A DNA stretch of 64,000 nt from an uncultured Bacteroidales bacterium (GTDB lineage: Bacteria; Bacteroidota; Bacteroidia; Bacteroidales; F082): assembly GCA_900315175.1 (NCBI GenBank), contig OMYA01000001.1, positions 186,001 through 250,000 of the forward strand. The letters run 5' to 3'. This document shows, piece by piece, positions 27,378 through 36,010 of this stretch. Made by a program: the position numbers and the translations under genes. Each line of letters starts with the position of its first letter. Position 1 is the stretch's first letter. The notes under the pieces were generated by a model. That model was not told where the DNA came from. It saw only the letters and a program-made list of their open reading frames with translations, and did not search any database.

Positions 27378-28124
27378 ATGGACAGCTCCGACAAGACACG
27401 CGCCATAGTTCTCAAAGCAATCAGATATGGAGATAACAGTCTGATTGTCAAGCTTTTAACTGAGCAAAACGGGTTGCGGTCGTTTATGATAAAAGGGGCT
27501 TTCAACAAAAACGCCAAGATACGTGCGGCATTATTCCAACCTCTCACCCTTCTCGACATCGTAAGCGCAAAATCACGCGGAGACCTCGGATATCTGAGAG
27601 AAGCCGGCATTGAACACGCTTATCATGACATACCTATTAATATAACCAAAAACGCCATCATCCTGTTTGTCTGCGAACTGCTTTCTAAAACGATACAGGA
27701 GACGGAGACCGACCTCGAACTCTTCGGTTTTATACATCAAGCGCTCACACATCTCGACGAGATGGATGGCAATATCGCTGACTTTCCTTTGAAATTTGCT
27801 ATGGAGTTAAGCCGATTTCTTGGTTTTTCGCCCAATATCAGCAGCTACCAGCCGGGGTTCGTCTTCGATCTGGAGGAAGGATGCTTCCGCCACGACGCTG
27901 GCAGCATCATCTATTTCATTGACAATCAATCAAGTGCATTGTATTTCAGACTCGCAGAAACCAATATTTTCGACGACGTCTGCCTGAATTTCACAAACGC
28001 GGAACGGCGACAGCTGCTTGAAGCCGTCATCACTTATTACAAACTGCATGTGAGCGGGTTTAATGACATGAATTCCACGGATATTCTCAAGACAGTGCTT
28101 CAATCTGAAAACGTGAGACGCTGA
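27378..28124 (+). CDS. recO: DNA repair protein RecO
   Basis: A 248-residue recombination mediator that helps RecA load on SSB-coated DNA. The N-terminal OB-fold shows the family pattern KTRAIVLKAIRYGDNSLIVKL, then LRSFMIKGAFNKNAKIRAALFQPLTLLDI. The C-terminal helical part contains FPLKFAMELSRFLGFSPN. No zinc-binding cysteine cluster is visible, as usual in this phylum. It starts one base after porZ, so the two are co-transcribed. Its last 38 bases overlap the 3' end of the convergent UpxY gene. Confidence 0.92.
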   Translation: MDSSDKTRAIVLKAIRYGDNSLIVKLLTEQNGLRSFMIKGAFNKNAKIRAALFQPLTLLDIVSAKSRGDLGYLREAGIEHAYHDIPINITKNAIILFVCELLSKTIQETETDLELFGFIHQALTHLDEMDGNIADFPLKFAMELSRFLGFSPNISSYQPGFVFDLEEGCFRHDAGSIIYFIDNQSSALYFRLAETNIFDDVCLNFTNAERRQLLEAVITYYKLHVSGFNDMNSTDILKTVLQSENVRR

Positions 28125-28611
28125 TTGGCAGGCTCTGCCCCACCGCCTCGATATTCACTATCAGACGTTGTTTGCCCCTTATCTCGACGAGTCTTCCGAC
28201 GAGACCCTGCATCGGTCCGTGTGCTATCTCAACCATCTGCCCCTCATGCAACTCCGCCATTGGTGCCACATCCTCCTCCCCATCAAACTCACCTATAAAC
28301 GACTTTACCGCAACTAATTGATTATCAGGCACCGGCACAGGTTTCCCTTCAAAACAAACGAAACGTACAATTCCGGGAGTGTTGAGTATGTCAAAATAAT
28401 TCTTCAAATCGGTGCGCACAAAAAGATACGACTTAAACAAGGGTTCTTCGACCAGCTTTTTTCTGTCACTCCATTGTTTAAGCCTGCCTATAAGTGGCAG
28501 ATATGTCTCTATATGCCTGTCCTCCAACAACTTACACGTTTTCTTCTCATATCGTGACTTCACATAGACGGCATACCACTTTTGCTCTATTTGCTTTTGA
28601 TTTGCAGACAA
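28087..28611 (-). CDS. UpxY family transcription antiterminator (NusG-like), orphan
   Basis: A 174-residue NusG paralogue. The NGN domain starts KWYAVYVKSRYEKKTCKLL and includes YLPLIGRLKQWSDRKK and PLFKSYLFVRTDL; the KOW domain is MVEIAHGPMQGLVGRLVEIRGKQRLIVNIE. Homologues in Bacteroides stand at the head of capsule operons and let RNA polymerase read through terminators. Here nothing glycan-related lies downstream: the gene runs into recO on the other strand, overlapping it by 38 bp. The start is probably the TTG at 28611, because an in-frame TAA lies two codons upstream and no ATG is near. It overlaps the gldH 3' end by 25 bp on the same strand. Confidence 0.85.
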   Translation of the reverse strand: MSANQKQIEQKWYAVYVKSRYEKKTCKLLEDRHIETYLPLIGRLKQWSDRKKLVEEPLFKSYLFVRTDLKNYFDILNTPGIVRFVCFEGKPVPVPDNQLVAVKSFIGEFDGEEDVAPMAELHEGQMVEIAHGPMQGLVGRLVEIRGKQRLIVNIEAVGQSLPISVSRFQIEALS

Positions 28612-29099
28612 TTTATATTAAGACATTTAATTCCGTACAAAGGATCTTTTGTATATTTATTCTCGATTTTGAATTTATAAACCCCGTTTTCACTGAAACT
28701 CATCTCATTTATCAGAGGCAATTCATAATGATAATATCCGTTGATTTTTTCTGATTTGAAATTTCCGTAGCTGTCTTTCAATCTGAATTTGAACTCGCGG
28801 GCACGTCGTCCGCCATCTGGAGACTTGATAATCAATGTGATAACAAAAAGTCCGTCATCGGCATCATGATATGGATAGATATTCGGGAACACTTCAGAAA
28901 CATCAATATCCATAACCAAATCGGCAGTCATTGGAGCTTTCACCACATTAAAATCCGCTTCCAAATAATCGAACCGGCCCCACATCTCGCCGTCAAAATT
29001 CTTCGAAATCACAGTGCTCTCCTGCTTCTTGCTGCAAGATACAAATGCTACCGCCATGATTATCAATGATATAAAAACACTTGATTTTATTTTCATCAT
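28587..29099 (-). CDS. gldH: Gliding-motility-type lipoprotein GldH
   Basis: A 170-residue lipoprotein. Two adjacent ATGs (29099 and 29096) open the signal sequence MKIKSSVFISLIIMAVAFVSC, with lipobox FVSC. The mature part shows the GldH pattern: a divergent first strand region, PMTADLVMDIDVSEVFPNIYPYHD, then YNYS-like HYELPLINEMSFSENGVYKFKIEN and a final DPLYGIKCLNI. GldH is required for gliding in Flavobacterium but homologues are widespread in non-gliding Bacteroidota, so motility cannot be concluded. It shares a transcript with the overlapping UpxY gene. Confidence 0.78.
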   Translation of the reverse strand: MMKIKSSVFISLIIMAVAFVSCSKKQESTVISKNFDGEMWGRFDYLEADFNVVKAPMTADLVMDIDVSEVFPNIYPYHDADDGLFVITLIIKSPDGGRRAREFKFRLKDSYGNFKSEKINGYYHYELPLINEMSFSENGVYKFKIENKYTKDPLYGIKCLNINCLQIKSK

Positions 29100-29127
29100 A
29101 CAATTTCCATTAAAATTTTTCTGTTTA

Positions 29128-29135
29128 CAAAGATA
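29128..29135 (-). promoter_or_regulatory. Promoter -7 box TATCTTTG for gldH-upxY
   Basis: On the minus strand TATCTTTG lies 29 nt before the GldH start. It is divergent from the PBP2 promoter at 29179. Confidence 0.66.
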
Positions 29136-29178
29136 CAATATTTTCTTTTAAAAAGACACAACTTTCATAAACTTTTAA

Positions 29179-29186
29179 TATTTTTG
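29179..29186 (+). promoter_or_regulatory. Promoter -7 box TATTTTTG for mrdA-rodA
   Basis: TATTTTTG matches the consensus and lies 37 nt before the PBP2 ATG at 29224. Confidence 0.62.
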
Positions 29187-29223
29187 TAAGTGGGAATTTG
29201 TCAACTAAAAAAAACGTAACCAT

Positions 29224-31038
29224 ATGATTAAGAACAAGATAAACTATTCGCACCGCAAATATGTCATAGGCTCGATATTCATATTGGTCGCTGTCATTCT
29301 TATAACAAAGCTTTTCATAATTCAGATTGTCAAGGACTCGTACAAGCAGTCGTCGGACAACAACACGTTAAGATATATCACTCAATATCCTTCAAGGGGT
29401 AAGATTTACGACCGCAACGGCAAGTTGCTCGTGTATAATGAAGCCGTTTACGACCTAATGATAATTCCTTCGCAGGCGCGTAACATTGACACTGCCGCTT
29501 TTTGTAAGTTGTTGAATATCAGCAATGAAGTTTATAACAACAATCTCAAAAAGGCGAAAAAGTATTCAAACATCACCCCTTCGATATTCATTTCACAAAT
29601 TACGAAGGAGGAATATGGGCGTATTGCAGAGGTTTTGTACCATTATCCGGGTTTTTATTTTCAGACCCGCTCGATTCGCCAGTATCCTATGCCCATTGCG
29701 GCTCACACTTTGGGCAGCATTGGAGAGGTGACGAAGCCGGAGATGGAGCGCGATTCATATTACAACCTCGGTGATTATATAGGGAAATCAGGCATTGAGA
29801 AATATTATGAGACGGAGCTTCGTGGCAAGAAAGGCATAAAAATCACTGTCGTTGACGTGCACAATCGCGAGAAGGAGCGTTTCATGAACGGTGAGTATGA
29901 CACTTTGCCGGTGCCGGGGAAAGACATAATCCTTGGTCTTGATGCCGAGCTTCAGGCTTATGGTGAGTATCTTATGGCGGGGAAGACGGGCTCCATCGTC
30001 GCCATTGAGCCTACCACGGGCCAGATTCTCGCGATGGTGTCGAGTCCTACGTATGACCCCAACGAACTTGTGGGACGCACGCGTGGAATGCGGTACAACG
30101 AGCTTCTCAACGATCCGGACAAGCCGTTGATTAACAGGGCGATAAGCGGCACATACCCGCCTGGCTCGACCTTCAAGATGATAAACGGCTTGATATCTCT
30201 ACAAAGCGGTGTAATAACTGTCAACACAGCATATCCTTGTAGCGGTCCGAACAGTGTGCCTATCAAATGCACGCACTACCACAACTCGCCAGTAAGGCTG
30301 TATGATGCCATCGAGAACTCGTGCAACCCCTATTTCTGGCAGGCTTTTCAAGATATGATGAACTCGAAACGCTTTGGTAGTCAACATGAAGGATTCAAAT
30401 TCTGGTATGACAACGTCACAAGCTTCGGTCTGGGCAGGTCGTTCAACTCTGACATCCCGTTCACTGTGTCAGGCAACATTCCGAAGATGGAATACTACGA
30501 CAAAGTGTATCGCGGGGTGTGGAATGCCATGACAGTCCGTTCGCTCAGCATCGGTCAAGGCGAGATTTTAGTGACGCCGCTGCAGCTTGCCAACGTGGCG
30601 GCCGCCATAGGCAACGAAGGCTATTTCTACGAGCCTCATTATATCAAAAACTTCGGCGCCCCCAACGACAGCGTCTCTTTCGAGAAACATGTCATAAATA
30701 TCAAGCAAAAGCATTTCCAAGATGTGAAAAAAGGCATGCAGAACGTCTTCGAGGGCGAGCACGGAACCGCGAGGATGTCAAAAATTCCCGACATCACTGT
30801 TGGAGGCAAGACTGGCACTGCAGAAAACCCGCATGGTCCCGACCACTCTATCTTCATGGGGTTCGCACCTGTCGGAAACCCGCAGATTGCCATCGCCGTA
30901 GTGGTTGAAAACGCAGGCTTTGGCTCAACATGGGCCGCTCCTATCGCATCACTGATGATTGAAAAATACATCAAAGGCGAAGTGATGCGCCCGAATATCG
31001 AAAAACGAGTTCTAACACTTAACCAAACAGAAGAATGA
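29224..31038 (+). CDS. mrdA: Penicillin-binding protein 2 (elongation transpeptidase)
   Basis: A 604-residue class B penicillin-binding protein that cross-links peptidoglycan during lateral wall growth. One N-terminal membrane helix (YVIGSIFILVAVILITKLFI), a dimerisation domain with YPSRGKIYDRNGKLLVYNEA, then the transpeptidase domain with the active serine S315 in GSTFK, the SCN motif at S366-N368, and KTGT at K529. Length is close to that of other PBP2 proteins. It overlaps rodA by 4 nt (ATGA), forming the usual PBP2-RodA pair that makes and cross-links glycan strands together. Confidence 0.95.
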   Translation: MIKNKINYSHRKYVIGSIFILVAVILITKLFIIQIVKDSYKQSSDNNTLRYITQYPSRGKIYDRNGKLLVYNEAVYDLMIIPSQARNIDTAAFCKLLNISNEVYNNNLKKAKKYSNITPSIFISQITKEEYGRIAEVLYHYPGFYFQTRSIRQYPMPIAAHTLGSIGEVTKPEMERDSYYNLGDYIGKSGIEKYYETELRGKKGIKITVVDVHNREKERFMNGEYDTLPVPGKDIILGLDAELQAYGEYLMAGKTGSIVAIEPTTGQILAMVSSPTYDPNELVGRTRGMRYNELLNDPDKPLINRAISGTYPPGSTFKMINGLISLQSGVITVNTAYPCSGPNSVPIKCTHYHNSPVRLYDAIENSCNPYFWQAFQDMMNSKRFGSQHEGFKFWYDNVTSFGLGRSFNSDIPFTVSGNIPKMEYYDKVYRGVWNAMTVRSLSIGQGEILVTPLQLANVAAAIGNEGYFYEPHYIKNFGAPNDSVSFEKHVINIKQKHFQDVKKGMQNVFEGEHGTARMSKIPDITVGGKTGTAENPHGPDHSIFMGFAPVGNPQIAIAVVVENAGFGSTWAAPIASLMIEKYIKGEVMRPNIEKRVLTLNQTEE

Positions 31039-32291
31039 GAAGCAAAAACATAGTTGGAAGAATCGATATATGGTTGTTAATCATATACTTAGCCTTAGCA
31101 ACAATAGGGCTCTTGAGCATTTATGCGGCAGCGTACAACGAGGAGCACCCGCATATCTACGACCTGTCGCAAAACTATGGCAAACAGCTTCTTTTCATCG
31201 GCGTGAGCCTCGTCTTTGGATTTGCTATCTTGCTGATAGATGCTAAGTTTTTCAACGCCTTCGCATATGTCATATATGGTTTGTCGATAATATCTCTGCT
31301 ATTGGTCTTAGTTGTCGGATCCAAGATTTCAGGTTCGACGTCATGGATACAGTTAGGCCCAATATCGTTCCAGCCCTCAGAATTGGCGAAATTCGGCACG
31401 GCTTTAGCCCTCGCCCACTATCTTGGGAAACTCGACACTGACATCACCCAGCTTAAGACAAAACTCACGACTTTCGGCTTAGTTCTTTTGCCGATGCTGC
31501 TCGTCTTAGCGCAAGGCGACGCCGGCTCAGCATCCGTTTTCATCGTTTTTCTGCTTGTCATCTACCGTGAAGGTTTGGGAGGCAAACTTCTGATAATCGG
31601 GCTGTCGGCAGCAACACTTTTCATCGTATCTCTTTGTGTATCAAAGTGGTACATCATGATTAGTCTTGTCATCATTTTTGCCTTGTTACTATTGATAATA
31701 AATCGCACAAAGAAAAATATATTAATACTGATTGGCATACTCATTGCAGCATGTGCCTTCGTTTTCTCCGTCGACTTTGCCTTCAATCACGTCCTGAAGC
31801 AGCATCAACGGACTCGTATCAATATCATTTTAGGTAAAGAACACGATATCAAAGGTGTGGGTTATAACCTCAATCAGTCAATGATTGCTATAGGTTCCGG
31901 CGGTTTTTCCGGCAAGGGATACCTCAACGGCACCATGACGAAATACAACTTCGTGCCAGAGCAGCACACCGACTTCATTTTCTGCACTGTCGGTGAGGAG
32001 CTGGGGTTTGTGGGAAGCTTCTTCCTGATAGTGCTTTATCTTGCTTTAGTATTGAGAATCATACATTTAGCCGAGCGGCAACGGTCTGCATTCAGTCGTA
32101 TTTATGGCTATGGGATAGCGTGTATCTTCTTCTTCCATTTTGCCATAAATATAGGAATGACAATAGGACTAGTGCCTGTCATCGGCATCCCATTGCCATT
32201 CCTAAGTTACGGAGGCTCAAGCCTCTTGATGTTTTCAATGATGTTGTTCGTCTTCCTGAAACAGGACGCGAACCGTATGAATATCCTTTAG
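31035..32291 (+). CDS. rodA: Rod-shape-determining peptidoglycan glycosyltransferase RodA
   Basis: A 418-residue SEDS protein with about ten membrane helices that polymerises lipid II. Signature regions: GSKISGSTSWIQLGPISFQPSELAKFG, the loop with MLLVLAQGDAGSASV (equivalent to the catalytic LLQPDLGT region, with its Asp kept), NQSMIAIGSGGFSGKGYLNG, PEQHTDFIFCTVGEELGF, and the last helix LPFLSYGGSSLLM. It is coupled to mrdA by a 4-nt overlap. It runs convergently into pfkA with a 4-nt overlap and no hairpin between them. Confidence 0.95.
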   Translation: MRSKNIVGRIDIWLLIIYLALATIGLLSIYAAAYNEEHPHIYDLSQNYGKQLLFIGVSLVFGFAILLIDAKFFNAFAYVIYGLSIISLLLVLVVGSKISGSTSWIQLGPISFQPSELAKFGTALALAHYLGKLDTDITQLKTKLTTFGLVLLPMLLVLAQGDAGSASVFIVFLLVIYREGLGGKLLIIGLSAATLFIVSLCVSKWYIMISLVIIFALLLLIINRTKKNILILIGILIAACAFVFSVDFAFNHVLKQHQRTRINIILGKEHDIKGVGYNLNQSMIAIGSGGFSGKGYLNGTMTKYNFVPEQHTDFIFCTVGEELGFVGSFFLIVLYLALVLRIIHLAERQRSAFSRIYGYGIACIFFFHFAINIGMTIGLVPVIGIPLPFLSYGGSSLLMFSMMLFVFLKQDANRMNIL

Positions 32292-33382
32292 ATTCCTAAT
32301 GAAATATTCAGTCCTTTTGCGGTTCTGATGAGGTCGCAATCCGGCTCCACGAAGTTCATCTTCGCCACAGCGTCTTTGATTGGCACGCTGATGACGTTCG
32401 GATGACGGTAGGCCACCATGTTGCCATATTCTTTGTTGAGCACCATCTCGAATGCCTTCACGCCGAACTGTGCTGCGAGCACTCTGTCGTAAGCTATCGG
32501 CACGCCGCCGCGCTGCAGGTGGCCGAGAGTGGTCTCACGCATATCGTGTTCAAAACCTGCTGCTTTCATCTGGTCGATGAACTTCACGCCGATGCCGCCG
32601 AGCTTCACGTTCTCGTAGCCCACTTCGCTGCTCTTGGTGAAGATCTGGGTGCCGTCTTTCGGCTTGGCGCCCTCGCTGATAACCACGATGGCATGGCCTC
32701 TGTCGTTGACAAATCGCTCCTCGAGACGTGCCTTCACGATGTTGATGTCGTAAGGGAACTCAGGCAGCAGACACACCTCGGCACCGCCAGCTATTGCTGC
32801 GTTAAGCGCGATCCAGCCGGCATCACGTCCCATGACTTCGAGCACGAAGACGCGGTTGTGTGAAGCAGCTGTCGTGACAAGCTTGTCGACAGCTTCTGTG
32901 GCAATCTGCACTGCGGTCTGGAAGCCGAAGGTGCAGTCGGTCATCGAGAGGTCGTTGTCGATGGTCTTCGGCACTCCGATGATGTTCAAGCCCTTTTCAT
33001 AAAGCTTCTGAGATATCCTCTGTGAGCCGTCGCCACCGATATTGATGACGCAGTCGACGCCCATATATTCCAGACGGCGAATCATCTCGTCGGAACGGTC
33101 GACCACCTCCCATGTGCCGTCGTTTTTCTTCACTGGCCATGAGAACGGGCCGCCTTTGTTTGTCGTTTCTATTATCGTACCGCCACGGAAATGTATTCCG
33201 CGCACGACTTCAGGTGTGAGACGCACTATCTCCTGCGGCTCCCAAAGCACTCCGTTGAACGCCTGGATGCTGCCGAGGACCTCCCAGTCTTTCTCCTGCG
33301 ACGCACGCTTCACGATAGCGCGAATCACCGCATTGAGGCCTGGGCAGTCGCCGCCACCGGTGGTTATTAAAACTCGTTTCAT
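32288..33382 (-). CDS. pfkA: 6-phosphofructokinase, group III type
   Basis: A 364-residue glycolytic enzyme phosphorylating fructose 6-phosphate. The start is MKRVLITTGGGDCPGLNAVIRAIV; the phosphoryl donor site has NIGGDGSQ and the catalytic loop PKTIDNDL, then MGRDAGWIALNAA and GGVPIAYDR. The glycine in GGDGS is typical of ATP-using enzymes, while the lysine in PKTIDND is found in PPi-dependent and group III enzymes; this combination fits ATP-dependent group III PFKs. Specificity should be called ATP with some reserve. No promoter box of the usual type was seen upstream; the DUF4919 gene lies just behind on the same strand. Confidence 0.9.
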   Translation of the reverse strand: MKRVLITTGGGDCPGLNAVIRAIVKRASQEKDWEVLGSIQAFNGVLWEPQEIVRLTPEVVRGIHFRGGTIIETTNKGGPFSWPVKKNDGTWEVVDRSDEMIRRLEYMGVDCVINIGGDGSQRISQKLYEKGLNIIGVPKTIDNDLSMTDCTFGFQTAVQIATEAVDKLVTTAASHNRVFVLEVMGRDAGWIALNAAIAGGAEVCLLPEFPYDINIVKARLEERFVNDRGHAIVVISEGAKPKDGTQIFTKSSEVGYENVKLGGIGVKFIDQMKAAGFEHDMRETTLGHLQRGGVPIAYDRVLAAQFGVKAFEMVLNKEYGNMVAYRHPNVISVPIKDAVAKMNFVEPDCDLIRTAKGLNISLGI

Positions 33383-33393
33383 ATTATTTTGTA

Positions 33394-34086
33394 TTAATTA
33401 TAACCGAACTTCTTTATCAATTGATCCATGCAAATCGTTACATTGAAATATAAAGCATCTAATCCATAAATATTTTCCGCCAATTGGAGACAATCATACG
33501 ACTGTTTGTTTTTTTGTATAAGCGACTGACCAACTGATTGTAAATCAAGCAATTCCAAAATACCATATTCATCAGAAACACTTGTGACATAGAAAGCTGT
33601 TTTTTCAGATAAACCGTCACCTGTCGAAGTAACTGCCGAACTAAGCATCATTAACTGCAATATAACATCGTTTGTTTGTTGTGAATCCTCACCATACAAG
33701 TTTTCGTATATCAAATGTTTATAAATATAAAATCTGAAACTTGTCGGGTGTTCTTTCAGTTTTTCGTTAACAATTTCTTCTGCTCTTTGCCAATCTTTTG
33801 TTTCTTTAGTCTCTTTCTTAAAAATATCAATCAATTCAGAATAATCACCAAAGCTGTATGGATCATAATCCGGCCTTGTTGCTGCTCCATAATAAAAACG
33901 CTGTAACTGCTCTAATGTTAGAGTGGTATCGGCAGCTTCAAAACGCTCCAGCAATTTCGGATAATAAAGCTCGCTTTTTTTCTTATTTACTTCCTTCTTT
34001 ATCTTTTTGAAATTAGGAGTGTAGTTTTGTGAAAATGATATCATTGGAATCAATGTCACCAACAATGCGATTAGTAGTTTTTTCAT
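33394..34086 (-). CDS. DUF4919 family exported protein
   Basis: A 230-residue protein with signal peptide MKKLLIALLVTLIPMISFSQ; the ATG at 34086 opens it. The mature protein is helical, with FYYGAATRPDYDPYSFGDYSEL near residue 65 and YGLDALYFNVTICMDQLIKKFG at the end, features I associate with the DUF4919 family of Bacteroidota (function unknown). It ends 11 nt before the pfkA start, so the two may share a transcript. A palindromic repeat separates its start from aspS. Confidence 0.7.
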   Translation of the reverse strand: MKKLLIALLVTLIPMISFSQNYTPNFKKIKKEVNKKKSELYYPKLLERFEAADTTLTLEQLQRFYYGAATRPDYDPYSFGDYSELIDIFKKETKETKDWQRAEEIVNEKLKEHPTSFRFYIYKHLIYENLYGEDSQQTNDVILQLMMLSSAVTSTGDGLSEKTAFYVTSVSDEYGILELLDLQSVGQSLIQKNKQSYDCLQLAENIYGLDALYFNVTICMDQLIKKFGYN

Positions 34087-34102
34087 AATGATTATTTTTG
34101 GT

Positions 34103-34202
34103 GTCATTTCGAGTGCAGCGAAGCGAAATCGAGAAATCCTTTATTTACGAAATCATTTATATTTACATTAACAAAGGATTTCTCCACTTCGGTCGAAATG
34201 AC
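34103..34202. repeat. Palindromic repeat, copy 2 (between aspS and DUF4919 genes)
   Basis: A 100-bp element from GTCATTTCGA (34103) to TCGAAATGAC (34202). Inner arms GAGAAATCCTTT and AAAGGATTTCTC also pair. It ends one base from the aspS stop codon. Confidence 0.9.
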
Positions 34203-34203
34203 G

Positions 34204-35964
34204 TTATTGTTTCAAATTCAATGCAATCTGAAGCTCATCCAATTGCTCCTGTGCGATTTCTGACGGTGACTCTGCCATGACATCGCGACCTTGGTTGTTC
34301 TTCGGGAATGCGATGAAGTCGCGAATTGAGTCCTGACCTCCGAAGAGCGAGCAGAGACGGTCGAAGCCGAATGCCAATCCTGCGTGAGGTGGTGCTCCGT
34401 ATTCGAAGGCGTTCATCAGGAAGCCGAACTGTTCCTGAGCCTTCTCGTCGGTGAAGCCGAGGGTGTGGAACATCTTCTTCTGCAGGTTCTTGTCGTGGAT
34501 ACGCACCGAGCCGCCTCCGACTTCAGTGCCGTTGAGCACGATATCGTAAGCGTTGGCACGGATCTCGCCCCATTTGTCAGGCTGCTCGAGGAGGTATTCG
34601 TCTTCTGGCTTCGGAGCCGTGAACGGATGGTGCATAGCATAGTAACGCTGTGTCTCTTCGTCCCATTCGAGAAGCGGGAAGTCGATGACCCACAATGGTT
34701 TATACACGTTAGGGTCACGCAAGCCGAGCTGGTTGCCCATCTCAAGACGCAATGCGTTCATCTGCACTCTCGTCGGCATGGCTTTACCGCTGAGTATCAA
34801 CAGCATATCACCTGGCTTGGCGTTGCATTTGTCGAGCCAAGTCTTCAAGATCTCAGGTGTGTAGAACTTGTCGACTGACGACTTGATAGTGCCGTCTTCG
34901 TTGTATTTCACGTAAACGAGGCCTTTAGCTCCCACCTGCGGACGTTTCACAAAGTCGGTGAGTGCGTCGGTCTGTTTGCGGGTGTAGTTGGCGCAGCCCT
35001 CAGCGTTGATGGCGACCACGAGTTCAGCCTCGTCGAACACCGAGAAGCCGTGACCTTTTGCCACGTCATTGAGTTCGACAAACTTCATTCCGAAACGGAT
35101 ATCCGGTTTGTCGGAACCGTAATATTTCATCGCGTCATGCCAAGTAATGCGAGGGAATTTATCAAATTCGATGCCTTTGATGGTTTTAAACAGATGTTTT
35201 GCCAAGCCTTCGAACATGTTGATGACGTCTTCCTGTTCGACGAACGACATCTCGCAGTCGATCTGTGTGAACTCAGGCTGACGGTCGGCGCGGAGGTCTT
35301 CATCACGGAAGCAGCGCACAATCTGGAAGTAACGGTCGAAGCCAGCCACCATGAGGAGCTGCTTGAACTGCTGCGGTGACTGCGGGAGAGCGTAGAACTC
35401 GCCTGGGTTCATACGTGACGGCACCACGAAATCGCGGGCGCCTTCAGGTGTCGACTTAATAAGGCAAGGTGTCTCAATCTCAAGGAAGTCGTTGCTTGAC
35501 AGATATTTACGCACTTCCTGAGCCATTTTATGACGCAAGATGATGTTATTCTTGATTGGGTTACGGCGCAAGTCGAGGTAACGGTACTTCATACGGATGT
35601 CATCACCGCCGTCGCTGACGTCTTCGATAGTGAACGGAGGCACCTTCGAGGTGGTCAAAATCTTAAGGCTTTCGACTTTCAGCTCGATGTCGCCTGTCGG
35701 GTTTTTCGGGTTCTTCGACTCGCGTTCCACCACGACGCCTTTGGCTTGGATGACGAATTCACGTCCGATTTCGCGGGCGGTTTTCATCGTCTCAGCCGAG
35801 CTAACTCCTTCTTGCATAAACAGTTGCGTGATACCATAACGGTCACGCAAATCAATCCAAAGCAGGGCGCCTTTGTCGCGCACGCGCTGCACCCAGCCGC
35901 TCAAAGTGACTTCCTGACCCACGTTGGCCATACGAAGTTCACCACATGTATGAGTTCTAAACAT
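34204..35964 (-). CDS. aspS: Aspartate--tRNA ligase
   Basis: A 586-residue class IIb synthetase. N-terminal OB-fold anticodon-binding domain (residues about 1-105, [23 protein letters not shown]), the catalytic domain with motif 2 [20 protein letters not shown] and motif 3 [13 protein letters not shown], and the bacterial GAD insertion domain in the middle (residues about 300-415). The full-length bacterial form suggests normal charging of tRNA-Asp. Its stop codon abuts a palindromic repeat. Confidence 0.97.
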   Translation of the reverse strand: MFRTHTCGELRMANVGQEVTLSGWVQRVRDKGALLWIDLRDRYGITQLFMQEGVSSAETMKTAREIGREFVIQAKGVVVERESKNPKNPTGDIELKVESLKILTTSKVPPFTIEDVSDGGDDIRMKYRYLDLRRNPIKNNIILRHKMAQEVRKYLSSNDFLEIETPCLIKSTPEGARDFVVPSRMNPGEFYALPQSPQQFKQLLMVAGFDRYFQIVRCFRDEDLRADRQPEFTQIDCEMSFVEQEDVINMFEGLAKHLFKTIKGIEFDKFPRITWHDAMKYYGSDKPDIRFGMKFVELNDVAKGHGFSVFDEAELVVAINAEGCANYTRKQTDALTDFVKRPQVGAKGLVYVKYNEDGTIKSSVDKFYTPEILKTWLDKCNAKPGDMLLILSGKAMPTRVQMNALRLEMGNQLGLRDPNVYKPLWVIDFPLLEWDEETQRYYAMHHPFTAPKPEDEYLLEQPDKWGEIRANAYDIVLNGTEVGGGSVRIHDKNLQKKMFHTLGFTDEKAQEQFGFLMNAFEYGAPPHAGLAFGFDRLCSLFGGQDSIRDFIAFPKNNQGRDVMAESPSEIAQEQLDELQIALNLKQ

Positions 35965-35994
35965 ATCGTTTGATTATTATATTCTACAAATTTG

Positions 35995-36002
35995 CAAATT
36001 TA
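35995..36002 (-). promoter_or_regulatory. Promoter -7 box TAAATTTG for aspS
   Basis: On the minus strand TAAATTTG fits TAnnTTTG, 31 nt before the aspS start codon at 35964. It also overlaps the space after the U32 stop codon. Confidence 0.55.
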
Positions 36003-36010
36003 CAAAAATT

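Noticed and set aside
26333-27610. A 425-codon open frame antisense to porZ and recO
   Set aside because: It lies entirely opposite two well-supported genes, has no recognisable domain, and arises from codon bias of the sense strand.
28587-28611. A frameshift joining UpxY and GldH
   Set aside because: Each protein is complete and typical in length for its family; the 25-bp overlap is an ordinary same-strand overlap in different frames.
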